A DNA stretch of 64,000 nucleotides from CAZVWQ01 sp964631275 (GTDB lineage: Bacteria; Patescibacteriota; JACMRA01): positions 1 to 64,000 of the forward strand of contig CAZVWQ010000005.1 of the NCBI GenBank assembly GCA_964631275.1. Direction: 5' to 3'. Below are positions 37,188 to 45,657 of the stretch, piece by piece; within the stretch, counting starts at the first letter, position 1; each line of letters begins with the position of its first letter. The position numbers were made by a program, and so were the translations under genes. The notes beneath the pieces were generated by a model. That model worked only from the letters and a program-made list of their open reading frames with translations, was not told where the DNA came from and did no database searches.

Positions 37188-38330
37188 ATGAACTTTTGTA
37201 GGCTCAATTTTTTTCTTATCAAGGAATATTTTTTAGTTTTATCTACAGCCTTTTTTTTGATAGCTGCGATTATTCCTTTAGCTTCTTTTTCTCAAGCAAG
37301 TAGTAATTCTGATGACAAAAGATTAATTTTTATCCCTCAAGATAAATTTGAGTTTTCACCTCCTAGGTCAGAGGTTGTAAACATAGCCTCTCAGGAAATT
37401 ACTTTAACATTAAGCGATTACCCTAAGATTTTTGATGGAGCTATTTGTAAATTTTCTGTTAAATTAATTGGTAAAAACGAAGATCCAGCATCTCAAAGTT
37501 TTAGTTCTCAAGTACTTAACAACAGAGGTGAAGACAAATATAACGGTTCTTGCTCGACGACTTTACCGCCTCAAGGTAGAGATATTTATAAAGCTTATTT
37601 TGAGATTAGGATTCAGAACCCAGATGGAGATTTTTTTGGTGCAGATATACAATATATTGATAATCTTCAAATTGCTGAGGAGTTAATAGATTTTGATAAT
37701 TACGAGTTACCTAAAAATCTCTACATAAAACCAAGAATTGATATTTTATCTTCAAAACGACAACCTAACTTAGGTGAGACTACTGAATTTCAGTTTGCTT
37801 TTAGTAATGATAATGATTACCCAATCAGAGATTATAACGTAAAAGCTAGTATTGACGAACAAAAAATAAAAATTGACTGCTCTTCTATTTATGAAACTAA
37901 CCAACCAATTCAAGAAGAAACTTTGAGTAATAAATTTTTTGATATTTTTTCTGTTAAGACTTTAGCTCAAACGGGCAACTTAATTGTTAATGATTGTAAA
38001 GATTACGAGATGGATTTGACTTTTAGAGAAGTAGCCAAAAAAAAACCAGCAAGGGTTAATTTTAAGGGTTTAACAGAAAAAGAAGGCTTAGTTGAAATAA
38101 ATTTTGCAACTAATTTAGATCAGGGTAGTCTTGGAGGAAATACAAAAAAATCAATTACTATCGTTCCTAAAGCACCTATCGAAGAACCTCTAGCTAATGA
38201 TAATCGCTGGATTTATTTTTTAATTTTGATTGCTAGTTTGATAGTAGTTTTTGTAGTTGTAAGCCAAGGTTATAATTGGTATACAATTAGAAAACTAAAA
38301 AACAAAAAAAACTTAGAGATAAATAATTAA
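37188..38330 (+). CDS. Exported surface protein with C-terminal membrane anchor
   Basis: A 380-residue protein of unknown family. An N-terminal signal helix (about 15-35) ends near ASFSQASS. The ectodomain is beta-rich, with paired cysteines (for example near GAICKFSV and GSCSTTL, and DCSS/NDCKDYEM) suggesting disulfides. A C-terminal helix (about 342-365) is followed by a Lys/Asn tail, giving a type I topology. It sits between uppP and the pilin-like gene but is not tightly linked to either. I see no enzymatic motif. Confidence 0.75.
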   Translation: MNFCRLNFFLIKEYFLVLSTAFFLIAAIIPLASFSQASSNSDDKRLIFIPQDKFEFSPPRSEVVNIASQEITLTLSDYPKIFDGAICKFSVKLIGKNEDPASQSFSSQVLNNRGEDKYNGSCSTTLPPQGRDIYKAYFEIRIQNPDGDFFGADIQYIDNLQIAEELIDFDNYELPKNLYIKPRIDILSSKRQPNLGETTEFQFAFSNDNDYPIRDYNVKASIDEQKIKIDCSSIYETNQPIQEETLSNKFFDIFSVKTLAQTGNLIVNDCKDYEMDLTFREVAKKKPARVNFKGLTEKEGLVEINFATNLDQGSLGGNTKKSITIVPKAPIEEPLANDNRWIYFLILIASLIVVFVVVSQGYNWYTIRKLKNKKNLEINN

Positions 38331-38506
38331 TAAAATTACTGTTAGCTTTTGAGACATAGGACAAATTTTAAATAAATAGATTTGTAAAGCCTCCAAAAAA
38401 CTACCCTAAAATCAATACTAAACAGAAATATCGAAGTTAAATACAAGCAATAAATTTTTTATTTAAAGGTAATAGTCTTATTCTAAAACTTTTTTCTTGA
38501 TTAGAC

Positions 38507-38642
38507 TATACTTAATCCGTTTACTCTTAGCCTAAATTTAGCTCTTCATAAAGAAAAACCACTTATTTATAAGCTAAGTTCTTAACGGGTAATTACCTAA
38601 ATTCTTAGCAGGTTTCACGGTTTAATGATTAGCTCAAAAGAT
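38507..38642 (+). repeat. Family A intergenic repeat with internal duplication
   Basis: Starts TATACTTAATCCGTTTACTC and carries the TTCTTAACGGGTAATTACC core twice-like (an extra AATTCTTAGCAGGTTTCACGG) before the TTTAATGATTAGC end. It is about 20 bp longer than other copies. Nothing else is recognised in 38331-38703. Confidence 0.65.
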
Positions 38643-38703
38643 TGATTGCATCAAAAAAGATAAAATTGGCAATAAGATTTGAATTTTTAAGGCTACAGTT
38701 AGC

Positions 38704-39480
38704 TTGACGAGTTTGCCTAAAACCAAAAATTACCTTACTCTGAAGATAAACAAGAAAATTAGTTTTGTGCAACAGACTTATTATCCTAACCAAGATTATT
38801 CTACAGAAAATAGTTATTTTCCAGATCCTTATAATACTGGGCTACAACCAATATCTGTGATTCCACCTGAAGGTCTTAATTTAATCGAACTTGGAATTGT
38901 GGTTTTTATGATTTTGATTTTGATTATAGTAGGGACTTGGGGATTTTTTTCGCAAGCTGCCGAAATCAGAGATCAAAATAGAGAGGCTGACATTGTCCAA
39001 GTTATTACAGCCCTGAATAACTATTATCAAAACTCTAGTTTTATTCCCGGTGAAAAGTCATATCCAATTGCGGTTTGCTCAGGAAGACTTAATGAGATAG
39101 ACTTCGAATATACCTTAAAACAGTACTTGACTGGAGCTAGAGTTCAATTTGACACTCATCCATATATTCTTCCAAAAGATTATCCCCAGGATAATTGGGG
39201 TTTGTACGCAACTACACTAAGTAACAAGAAGACTAGACTTAGAGAGTGTCCTAAAGTTTTTGCTGATTTATCTAACCCAGAAGCCAATATTTATAGCGAT
39301 GAGACAAAATCATGTGAATTTGACATAGCTAGACAGCAGTATCGAAAGTGTTATTTGTATACCTCTTCAATTAACGGAGATTATTTTGAGATAGCTTATT
39401 TTAGTGAGGCTAGACAAGGATTTGTTATTTTTTCTAAATTCAGAGAAGATCCAGTAAGAACTAGCTTAGAAAGAATCTAG
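38704..39480 (+). CDS. Type IV pilin-like protein with a long leader
   Basis: A 258-residue protein whose hydrophobic segment begins PPEGLNLIELGIVVFMI. GLNLIELG resembles the prepilin cleavage site (G followed by a hydrophobic residue and Glu at +5), and a 20-residue helix follows. After it come pseudopilin-like features: an amphipathic helix (DIVQVITALNNYYQ) and a disulfide-capable C-terminal region. The leader would be about 57 residues from the TTG at 38704, or 36 from the GTG at 38768, against fewer than 30 in typical pilins. No prepilin peptidase or assembly ATPase is in the window. The stop is TAG. Confidence 0.6.
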   Translation: MTSLPKTKNYLTLKINKKISFVQQTYYPNQDYSTENSYFPDPYNTGLQPISVIPPEGLNLIELGIVVFMILILIIVGTWGFFSQAAEIRDQNREADIVQVITALNNYYQNSSFIPGEKSYPIAVCSGRLNEIDFEYTLKQYLTGARVQFDTHPYILPKDYPQDNWGLYATTLSNKKTRLRECPKVFADLSNPEANIYSDETKSCEFDIARQQYRKCYLYTSSINGDYFEIAYFSEARQGFVIFSKFREDPVRTSLERI

Positions 39481-39664
39481 ATGAGTGGCATACTTTGGCT
39501 AATTTTTATATTAAGTCATTATCATTAGTCTTATCTGAAAATTTTTCAATTTTTTTTCAATAAGATAAAAGTGATAGTTTGTGTAAATTTGGCACTTTTT
39601 ATTTTAAAACAAACAAAAAATCAATATTTGTTTTGCCTTGAATATAACTTGATTTTTAACCCAG

Positions 39665-40297
39665 ATGACTAATTCAAAAATACGATCAAAAAAAATAGTT
39701 TTATTAGGTTTTAGAGGTGTAGGTAAAACAACTTTAGCCAAAAGAATTAAAAATCAAATTGGAGTTAAGTGTGTAGATTTGGATTATCTAATAGAAAAAA
39801 CCACAGGTAAAAAAATAAGCGATTTGGTTAAAGATTTTGGATGGGAGTATTTTAGAAAACAAGAAACCCTTCAACTAAAAGAAGTATTGAATAGTCCTGA
39901 GTCTTTAGTGATTAGTTGCGGCGGCGGGGTAGGGGTTAATTTTGTTGAGATTACAGATAAAATTTTTTTATCTCAATTTGGTTATGATTTGGATAAGGTC
40001 AGTGATTATGGAACTCTACAAAAAAAACTACTAGAAAATTACAAATACAAGTTTTTGATAACTTTAGATGAAGAAAAATTAAAAAAAAGATTAATAAAAA
40101 TATATAAATATAAAGAAATGCAAGAGCAGAGGCCTAGTTTTGGTGGGTTGATAGAGTCTTATTTAGATCAAGTAAATAAAGATTTAGAAGTTTATGCTAA
40201 ACGAGCTAGACGTTATAAGCATTTGACTAGGTTAAAAATTGACGGATCAAAAAGCCTGAAAAATCAGTTTGAACAACTTAAGGCACATTTAAACTAA
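39665..40297 (+). CDS. aroK: Shikimate kinase
   Basis: A 210-residue P-loop kinase that phosphorylates shikimate at O3. Walker A is GFRGVGKTT at 15-23, the shikimate-binding DLD motif is at 38-40, and CGGG with the following glycines marks the second substrate loop. The LID-proximal R in EQRPSF is present. It is about 40 residues longer than E. coli AroK because of a Lys-rich segment before and after the LID. It is isolated from aroD (5582) and the chorismate-mutase fusion (44858). Confidence 0.92.
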   Translation: MTNSKIRSKKIVLLGFRGVGKTTLAKRIKNQIGVKCVDLDYLIEKTTGKKISDLVKDFGWEYFRKQETLQLKEVLNSPESLVISCGGGVGVNFVEITDKIFLSQFGYDLDKVSDYGTLQKKLLENYKYKFLITLDEEKLKKRLIKIYKYKEMQEQRPSFGGLIESYLDQVNKDLEVYAKRARRYKHLTRLKIDGSKSLKNQFEQLKAHLN

Positions 40298-40472
40298 GGA
40301 AGAAGAAAATATTCTTGCTTTTAAACTTTTTAAAAACTTTTATAAATTTAACTTTTAGAACTAAACTAATTAAAAAAACTTGCATAAAATAAAAAATATA
40401 TTTATACTTTAATTAACATCTTTTTAAACTTTATCTGATAAACAATAATAAACATTTTTAACACAAACAAAT

Positions 40473-40937
40473 ATGTCTTTTTTAAGTAACTTTAATAATA
40501 TTTTTAAAAATTCAATCAAATACTTCTCTATCTTAGCCATGGTATTTACTCTAGGTGCTGGAGTTGTAGCTATTCCTGGTGTAGCCCAACTTAATCTTCC
40601 TGGGTCAGAAGAGCTTTGTAGAGGGGATAACTGTCCTGGGGGTGTAAATGATAGCAATACCGATAATCTTGGAAGTGAGAGTGGTATTGTTAATGCAGTG
40701 ATTAGCATAGCAAACTTCATAACTTTTGTTGCGGTAGGTATAGCTGTACTGTTTATTGTAATTGGCGGTATCTACTACATTACTGCTAACGGTAACGAAG
40801 AGCAAACTGGTAAAGGTAAAAGCATACTTGTTAATGCAGTTATTGGCTTGGTAATAGCAATTATTGCTTACACAATTGTGTTTGTCGTCGTACAAATCCT
40901 AGAAGGTGATTTCTTCGGTGGTTTCTTAGATGGATAG
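40473..40937 (+). CDS. VirB2/TrbC-like two-helix membrane protein
   Basis: A 154-residue protein with a signal-like N-terminal helix, a short Gly/Asn/Cys-containing ectodomain (C-x5-C in ELCRGDNC) and two C-terminal helices separated by ITANGNEEQ. The second half aligns by eye with the protein at 12274. The layout is that of conjugative pilin precursors (VirB2/TrbC), which are also frequent as orphan genes in CPR genomes. Its own strong terminator lies 25 bp downstream, so it is probably an abundant monocistronic product. The stop is TAG. Confidence 0.68.
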   Translation: MSFLSNFNNIFKNSIKYFSILAMVFTLGAGVVAIPGVAQLNLPGSEELCRGDNCPGGVNDSNTDNLGSESGIVNAVISIANFITFVAVGIAVLFIVIGGIYYITANGNEEQTGKGKSILVNAVIGLVIAIIAYTIVFVVVQILEGDFFGGFLDG

Positions 40938-40961
40938 TTTTTTACATTACTACATACTTTT

Positions 40962-40983
40962 GCCCCTTATTGGGGCTTTTTTT
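40962..40983 (+). terminator. Rho-independent terminator
   Basis: GCCCC, loop TTATT, GGGGC, then seven T. It ends transcription of the VirB2-like gene and abuts the stop codon of the converging uvrB-like gene. Confidence 0.92.
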
Positions 40984-42043
40984 ATTTCAAGAGATCTCTG
41001 ATTGCCGCAGCCTTCTCGAAGTCCATTTCGCCTACGGCTTTTTGCATTTCTTCTTCTAATTCATCTTTGGATAGGTATTTGAGATTAGAGATGTATTCTT
41101 GCTTAGCTTGATCAAAGTCAGCATAGACTTGTTTGGATTTTTTGAATTTTGTTTTGGGTGTATTACCTTCCTTCTGAACTGAATTATTTTGCTTACTATC
41201 TTTTCTTTTTGGCTCGAATCCGCTAGGTGTCCAGCTAGTTCCTGATTCGCCATAATCTTCATTTTTTTCTATTTCTTTTCTGAGATCATCAGTAATTGCC
41301 TGAATCTCCCTAACAACAGTTGTGGGAATGATACCGTATTTGTGATTGTGTTCTGTCTGAATATCCCTTCTTCTATCAGTCTCACTAATAGCATATCGCA
41401 TTGATTCGGTAATCGTATTAGCATACATGATCACTGTACCCTCGACATGTCGGGCAGCTCTACCAATAATTTGAATTAGACTAGTTTTAGATCTTAGAAA
41501 GCCTTCTTTATCTGCGTCAAAGATTGCTACTAGGCTAACTTCAGGCAGATCTAAACCTTCTCTAAGTAGATTAATGCCGATCAATACATCGTATTTACCA
41601 CGCCTTAGATCAGATAGAATGTCTATTCTATCAAGTGTTTCGACATCACTATGAATATAGGCAGACTTTATGTTAATTTGTTTAAAATAAATATCTAACT
41701 CTTCGGCAAATTTTTTAGTTAAAGTTGTTATTAGGACTCTTTGACCTTTTTTGACTCTTTTTCTAACTTCTTCCAGAACATCATCTACTTGATTAGTTAC
41801 GGGTTTTAGGATTATCTTTGGATCAATTAATCCAGTCGGCCTGATAATAGCCTGAGATAGAGGTATGTCAATTTCTGGTTCTAGAGTATCGTTGATTTTT
41901 TTGATTCGACTATAAGCTTGTTTTGGGGATAGCTTACCTGATTTTAGGTTCTCTAGAATTTCTTCAATCTTGAAGTTTAGTTGGTGATCTTTCAGAAAAT
42001 TTAGAAACTCTTGATCAGATATAAATTGCTCGGTAAGCTGCAT
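40982..42043 (-). CDS. uvrB: UvrB C-terminal half (lacks motor domain 1)
   Basis: A 353-residue protein matching the second half of UvrB. Seen: IIRPTGLIDPKI, helicase motifs IV-VI (ITTLTKKFAEEL; GINLLREGLDLPEVSLV; IQIIGRAARH), the DRRRDIQTEHN segment and a C-terminal UVR motif (EMDFEKAAAIRD) that would bind UvrC. Full UvrB is about 670 residues; Walker A, the beta-hairpin and domain 1 are absent. The first 66 residues do not look like UvrB. A family G repeat begins 18 bp upstream of the ATG. It is either a truncated remnant, with an intact uvrB elsewhere, or a shortened variant. Confidence 0.8.
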   Translation of the reverse strand: MQLTEQFISDQEFLNFLKDHQLNFKIEEILENLKSGKLSPKQAYSRIKKINDTLEPEIDIPLSQAIIRPTGLIDPKIILKPVTNQVDDVLEEVRKRVKKGQRVLITTLTKKFAEELDIYFKQINIKSAYIHSDVETLDRIDILSDLRRGKYDVLIGINLLREGLDLPEVSLVAIFDADKEGFLRSKTSLIQIIGRAARHVEGTVIMYANTITESMRYAISETDRRRDIQTEHNHKYGIIPTTVVREIQAITDDLRKEIEKNEDYGESGTSWTPSGFEPKRKDSKQNNSVQKEGNTPKTKFKKSKQVYADFDQAKQEYISNLKYLSKDELEEEMQKAVGEMDFEKAAAIRDLLK

Positions 42044-42060
42044 GGAATTATTGATAGATT

Positions 42061-42185
42061 TATACTCAAATTAATCCAAATTAAGACTTTTTGAATTTTC
42101 AAATGTTTTTTAATGTTTATTTTAACTTAACTGAAACCAAATATTTAGATTCCAAAAAACTAAAGTTTCCTCTGCAGTGCGTTTA
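42061..42185 (+). repeat. Family G intergenic repeat
   Basis: Uninterrupted copy: TATACTCAAATTAATCC, TTTTTGAATTTTCAAATG, ACTTAACTGAAACC, AAAAAACTAAAGTTTCC and a CAGTGCGTTTAA end. It serves as the reference for the split copy at 30523. Confidence 0.75.
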
Positions 42186-42397
42186 ATTAGTTCTGTTCAT
42201 AACTAAAAATAAACACTTAGTTTATGGCTTGAATATTGATAAAAATAATAAAGACTTTAATTTGTGTCAATAGCCTGTCCTCGGTTTACAACTTAACAAT
42301 TAATAGTTTTATCACAAAACCTTACGAGTATGCAATTTTTTTCCTTAAATAAAGGAAAGCATAAGTTTTTTACAAATTCAGTATTTTTTTATAAAAT

Positions 42398-42488
42398 AAA
42401 AATGCCTCAAAACCTATTTTTACTGTTGATTAATATCAATTTTATGGGATTAAAATTTTGTAAATCTGGATTATGGAAGAAGACTAAC
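42398..42488 (-). repeat. Family D intergenic repeat
   Basis: Reverse copy: ATGCCTCAAAACCTATTTTT, GGGATTAAAATTTTGTAAAT and GAAGACTAA. An ORF reading through it on the plus strand (42330-42569) is not a gene. Confidence 0.7.
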
Positions 42489-42551
42489 AATCAAAAAGTA
42501 GATTATTTCTCTAAGTTTTTGGAAAAAGGTTATTCACAAATTCAAAGTTTT

Positions 42552-43145
42552 TTACCTTCCTCTACCTAATTCCTCCAAGCCTTTTTTGACTGTTTCTACT
42601 AAATTATCTTCGTCCCAAGCTTTTTTGCGTTTAAGTCTGCTAATCGCCGAGACAATTTCTCCACGTTTGTAGCCTAAACCTCCTAAAGTATCTACAAAAT
42701 CTACAGTAAAATCATTAGTCATATTAATATCTATAGCTTCGATTTTAGTAATATCAGCCCTAGCTCCTTTGAGCTCTAAAATAATTTTTTTGGCAGTTTT
42801 TGTACCTAGTCCTTTAGTTCGAGTAAGGATACTAGCGTCACTGGAATTAATAGCCTCAATTACTTTATGAACCCCAAGAGAATAGATTATATTAGCCGCC
42901 ATTTTTGGCCCAACACCTGGTACTTTGATCAATTTTTCTACCCAGTCTCTTTCTTCAATATTTCTAAATCCGTATAGCTCTGGTATATCTTTAGCAATCT
43001 CCAAAAGAAACAAATCTACATTTTCGTTTTCCATGTAAGTCTCACTAGGAGAAACACTAACTAAATAACCAACTCCCGCAGGAACTTTTACTATGACTTT
43101 ATCAGCTAGTTTGGCTACTACTTTTCCATTAAGATAGGCTAACAT
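42552..43145 (-). CDS. ruvA: Holliday junction branch migration protein RuvA
   Basis: A 197-residue subunit that binds four-way junctions and recruits the RuvB motor. An N-terminal OB fold (MLAYLNGKVVAK) is followed by two helix-hairpin-helix motifs, LIKVPGVGPKMAANI and LTRTKGLGTKTAKKII. The C-terminal domain III begins at about 145 (DTLGGLGYKRGEIVSAI). Length is normal. ruvC lies 2.5 kb away at 45658 on the other strand, and ruvB is not in the window. Confidence 0.95.
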   Translation of the reverse strand: MLAYLNGKVVAKLADKVIVKVPAGVGYLVSVSPSETYMENENVDLFLLEIAKDIPELYGFRNIEERDWVEKLIKVPGVGPKMAANIIYSLGVHKVIEAINSSDASILTRTKGLGTKTAKKIILELKGARADITKIEAIDINMTNDFTVDFVDTLGGLGYKRGEIVSAISRLKRKKAWDEDNLVETVKKGLEELGRGR

Positions 43146-43301
43146 AATGATTTGATTAAATAATAAGATTGAATTTCGTTAGAGTGTCAAGAGTAACCAG
43201 TAAGTATACAAGACTTAACTTATTCCAAAAATAAAACATAGAGTATTTTTGACAAAATCATTTAAAATCAAAAACTGTATTAATTTTTTATTTGCCTATC
43301 T

Positions 43302-43417
43302 TATACCCAATCTTTTTACTATTACCCTAAATTTAGCTTTTTATAAGTAAATAAATCCTTGATTAAGGTAAATTTTTAACGGTTAATTGCCGTAATGATT
43401 AGCCCAAAAGAAGTATA
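43302..43417 (+). repeat. Family A intergenic repeat
   Basis: A 116-bp copy from TATACCCAATC to AGTATA with TTAAGGTAAATTTTTAACGG and the GCCGTAATGATTAGCCC end. Confidence 0.82.
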
Positions 43418-43419
43418 TT

Positions 43420-43535
43420 ACCAAAAAACAACCTATTTTTGTTTTAAGCTAAAAAGTCTCAAATTTGTCCAAAACTAACACTTTGTTTTTTTAATAAAAA
43501 ATAAAAATTTTAAAAAGGTTTTAGAGATAAGACTA
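43420..43535 (+). repeat. Family E intergenic repeat
   Basis: Adjacent to family A. Contains TTTTAAGCTAAAAAGTCTC, CACTTTGTTTTTTTAATAA and the end GGTTTTAGAGATAAGACTA. Families A and E occupy most of the 435-bp gap before xseB. Confidence 0.6.
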
Positions 43536-43580
43536 TTTTTTGACTTGACGGTATCAAAAATTAAAAGAAAATAAGTACAT

Positions 43581-43766
43581 ATGACTCTAGAACAAAAATT
43601 ACTACGTTTACAAGAAATTCAAAAAATCTTAGAACAAAAAAAAGTTAGTCTTTCTGAGAGCATGCCATTGTTAGAAGAAGCTTACAAAATTAAATCAGAA
43701 ATCGAAACAGAACTTTCTGAAATGGAAAACAAACTAACTAATTTAACTAAACAAGACGCAGAGTAA
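43581..43766 (+). CDS. xseB: Exodeoxyribonuclease VII small subunit
   Basis: A 61-residue, all-helical protein. LEQKLLRLQEIQKILE...SLSESMPLLEEAYKIKSEIETELSEME follows the XseB two-helix pattern, including the SL.ES..L.EE.. turn. XseB binds along XseA helices to form the single-strand exonuclease. xseA is not adjacent. It is followed 12 bp later by a membrane-protein gene, so they may be cotranscribed. Confidence 0.75.
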   Translation: MTLEQKLLRLQEIQKILEQKKVSLSESMPLLEEAYKIKSEIETELSEMENKLTNLTKQDAE

Positions 43767-43778
43767 ATAATATTTTTA

Positions 43779-44312
43779 ATGCCTATATTATCTGAAATTA
43801 GCTACGAAGAGGTCTCTATTTTTGTTTTTTGGATTAATACTTATATAGATATTTTACATGGGTATTTTCCAATACTTAGCTTACTTGCTGGGTGGAGCTT
43901 ATTAGAAGTATTTTTACCTCCCAAAAATAAATTTTACTCAGCTTTTGATAAATATTTTCACTATCTAAAGTTTGCTTTAATTAGTTTTTTGGCAATTATA
44001 ATATTTACTCAAGGCTTGTTTGGTGGTTGTATAATACATATTCCTCAAAACTTGTCTGCTCGATTTTTTTTAGGCCGTAATTGGACTGAATATGGATTGT
44101 TTTATAGACAAAATATCCCTGAAAGTTTACATTTTTTACTTAGGTTATTTTATTTTATACTTGGACCTATGTTTATTTATTTTACTTACGAGTATTACCA
44201 AAAAAGAATTTTACACAAAGAACCAGAAAATATTTTTATAAAAAGTTATTTACAACTTAAAAAAAATAGTAGACATTTTATATCAAAATCAGATCGAAAA
44301 AACTTTAATTAG
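43779..44312 (+). CDS. Multi-pass membrane protein, unknown
   Basis: A 177-residue protein with about four hydrophobic segments. A conserved-looking motif, GLFGGCIIHIPQNL, and an EYGLFYR...ESLHFLLR segment faintly resemble DUF2784-type membrane proteins (GGCP-L...), but I would not assign it. The catalytic aspartate motifs of LspA are absent. It starts 12 bp after xseB. Stop is TAG. Confidence 0.6.
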   Translation: MPILSEISYEEVSIFVFWINTYIDILHGYFPILSLLAGWSLLEVFLPPKNKFYSAFDKYFHYLKFALISFLAIIIFTQGLFGGCIIHIPQNLSARFFLGRNWTEYGLFYRQNIPESLHFLLRLFYFILGPMFIYFTYEYYQKRILHKEPENIFIKSYLQLKKNSRHFISKSDRKNFN

Positions 44313-44446
44313 GACTTTTAATCTAATTATAAGAAATTTATTTATAACCAAAAGCTTTATTAAAAATTTATATAAATACAAAATAAAATTAGATTTTTTA
44401 AATTCTGATGCCAAATTAAAAACAAAAAATAAATAAAAATAGAAAT

Positions 44447-44815
44447 ATGAACAATCTTGAGATCGACGCTAAAGGTTTTAAAGGAATATGGTTTTTTCTT
44501 AAATGGATTCTTTTGTTTTTTGGTGTAATGCTTTTAATTACTCCATATATTTATTCTGAGATAATCAGCTTTATATATGCTAGAGGCAAGCTAAAAGAAG
44601 CTGTGATTGAGTTTTGTGATCAGCAGTCATCGGGATATAAATATTTTCGATTAACCAAAATAACTCAAGATGCAGCAGAAGCTAACTGTTTATATGAAAA
44701 TTCAAAAAATAATTTATTTATTAAACTAAAAGAAACTCAAGACAAAGACTGGGTAGTTATATTTGAAAATAAAAGACAAGAAAAAGGTCAGCTTTATTGG
44801 CCATTTTATATTTAG
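44447..44815 (+). CDS. Small single-helix membrane protein, unknown
   Basis: A 122-residue protein with one N-terminal membrane helix (about 14-36) and a small soluble domain with two cysteines (EFCDQQ, EANCLYE) that would lie outside if the N-terminus is inside. No family is recognised. It precedes the Nudix/chorismate-mutase gene by 42 bp in the same direction. TAG stop. Confidence 0.6.
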   Translation: MNNLEIDAKGFKGIWFFLKWILLFFGVMLLITPYIYSEIISFIYARGKLKEAVIEFCDQQSSGYKYFRLTKITQDAAEANCLYENSKNNLFIKLKETQDKDWVVIFENKRQEKGQLYWPFYI

Positions 44816-44857
44816 ATTTGCCAAGATTAGCAACTTAGGTTTTGATATAAAAAAATT

Positions 44858-45649
44858 GTGACTTTTAAGTTTTGCCCTAAATGCGGAAGCGACAAATTAA
44901 GACAAAAATCAGATAACTTATTAATTTGTCCAGATTGCCAGTTTGAATGGTATCAAAATCCCAAGCCAGCAGCTAATTTTGTTTTTATTGACGAGCAAGA
45001 AAGAATAATGTTAGGTAAAAGAAAATTTGAGCCAAAATCTGGTTTTTGGGGAACTCCAGGCGGTTTTGTTGATTTAGACGAAACTTTGGAAGAAGCTGCA
45101 ATTAGAGAAGCAGAAGAAGAATTAGATCTAAAGATTGAGTCTAACAGATTAAGATATATTTGCTCAAAAAAAGACAGATATTTTTATTCTGGTTGTAATT
45201 ATTACACCGTTGGAGCTTTATATGAAGTAAAATTAGACCAATCTGAAGTTTCTAAAATTACTCCTTCAGATGATGTTAGTGAGATTTTTTTCTTTGAGTT
45301 TAAAGATATTCCTTGGGCAGATTTAGCCTTTGATAGCACTCGAGATTCTTTAAAGTTATATTTTAGTAGTCAGGGCTTAGGCACAAAATCTTTAGAAAGT
45401 CTAAGAAATTTAATAGACAAGTTAGATAAAGATATTTTATATGATCTAAACAAAAGACAAAAAATTGTTAGACTGATTGGTCGATTCAAGATTGAAAATA
45501 ACCTACCAATTAAAGACTCTAATAGATGGGAAAAAGTAAAAACTAAGTTAAAATTAGAATCAGAAAAGATAGGCTTAGATTGGATATTTGTGATTGATAT
45601 ATGGGAAAAAATTCACCAATATTCCTTACAAATCGAAAAAGATAATTAA
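44858..45649 (+). CDS. Zinc-ribbon Nudix hydrolase fused to an AroQ-type chorismate mutase domain
   Basis: A 263-residue fusion from a GTG start. The N-terminal zinc ribbon has C6, C9, C24 and C27. The Nudix domain has the box G69-x5-E75-x7-R83-E84...E87-E88, with Asp where the last Gly is usual. Residues 178-263 match the all-helical AroQ chorismate mutase. Compared with E. coli P-protein numbering, R11, R28, K39, D48, R51 and S84 are kept as R183, R200, K211, D220, R223 and S256, all at exact spacing. E52 is W224 and Q88 is E260, the latter as in yeast mutase. It could isomerise chorismate to prephenate. ruvC follows after 8 bp. Confidence 0.85.
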   Translation: MTFKFCPKCGSDKLRQKSDNLLICPDCQFEWYQNPKPAANFVFIDEQERIMLGKRKFEPKSGFWGTPGGFVDLDETLEEAAIREAEEELDLKIESNRLRYICSKKDRYFYSGCNYYTVGALYEVKLDQSEVSKITPSDDVSEIFFFEFKDIPWADLAFDSTRDSLKLYFSSQGLGTKSLESLRNLIDKLDKDILYDLNKRQKIVRLIGRFKIENNLPIKDSNRWEKVKTKLKLESEKIGLDWIFVIDIWEKIHQYSLQIEKDN

Positions 45650-45657
45650 ATCAAATT

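Noticed and set aside
40424..40895. Minus-strand ORFs opposite the VirB2-like gene at 40473
   Set aside because: They are shadows of the plus-strand gene and end across its terminator; the plus-strand product has clear helices and a paralogue.
42330..42569. 79-residue plus-strand ORF between uvrB and ruvA
   Set aside because: It runs through a family D repeat, overlaps the ruvA 3' end and has no protein-like composition.
43779..44312. Lipoprotein signal peptidase (LspA) for the membrane protein after xseB
   Set aside because: Size and helix number are similar, but the two catalytic aspartate motifs of LspA are not present.
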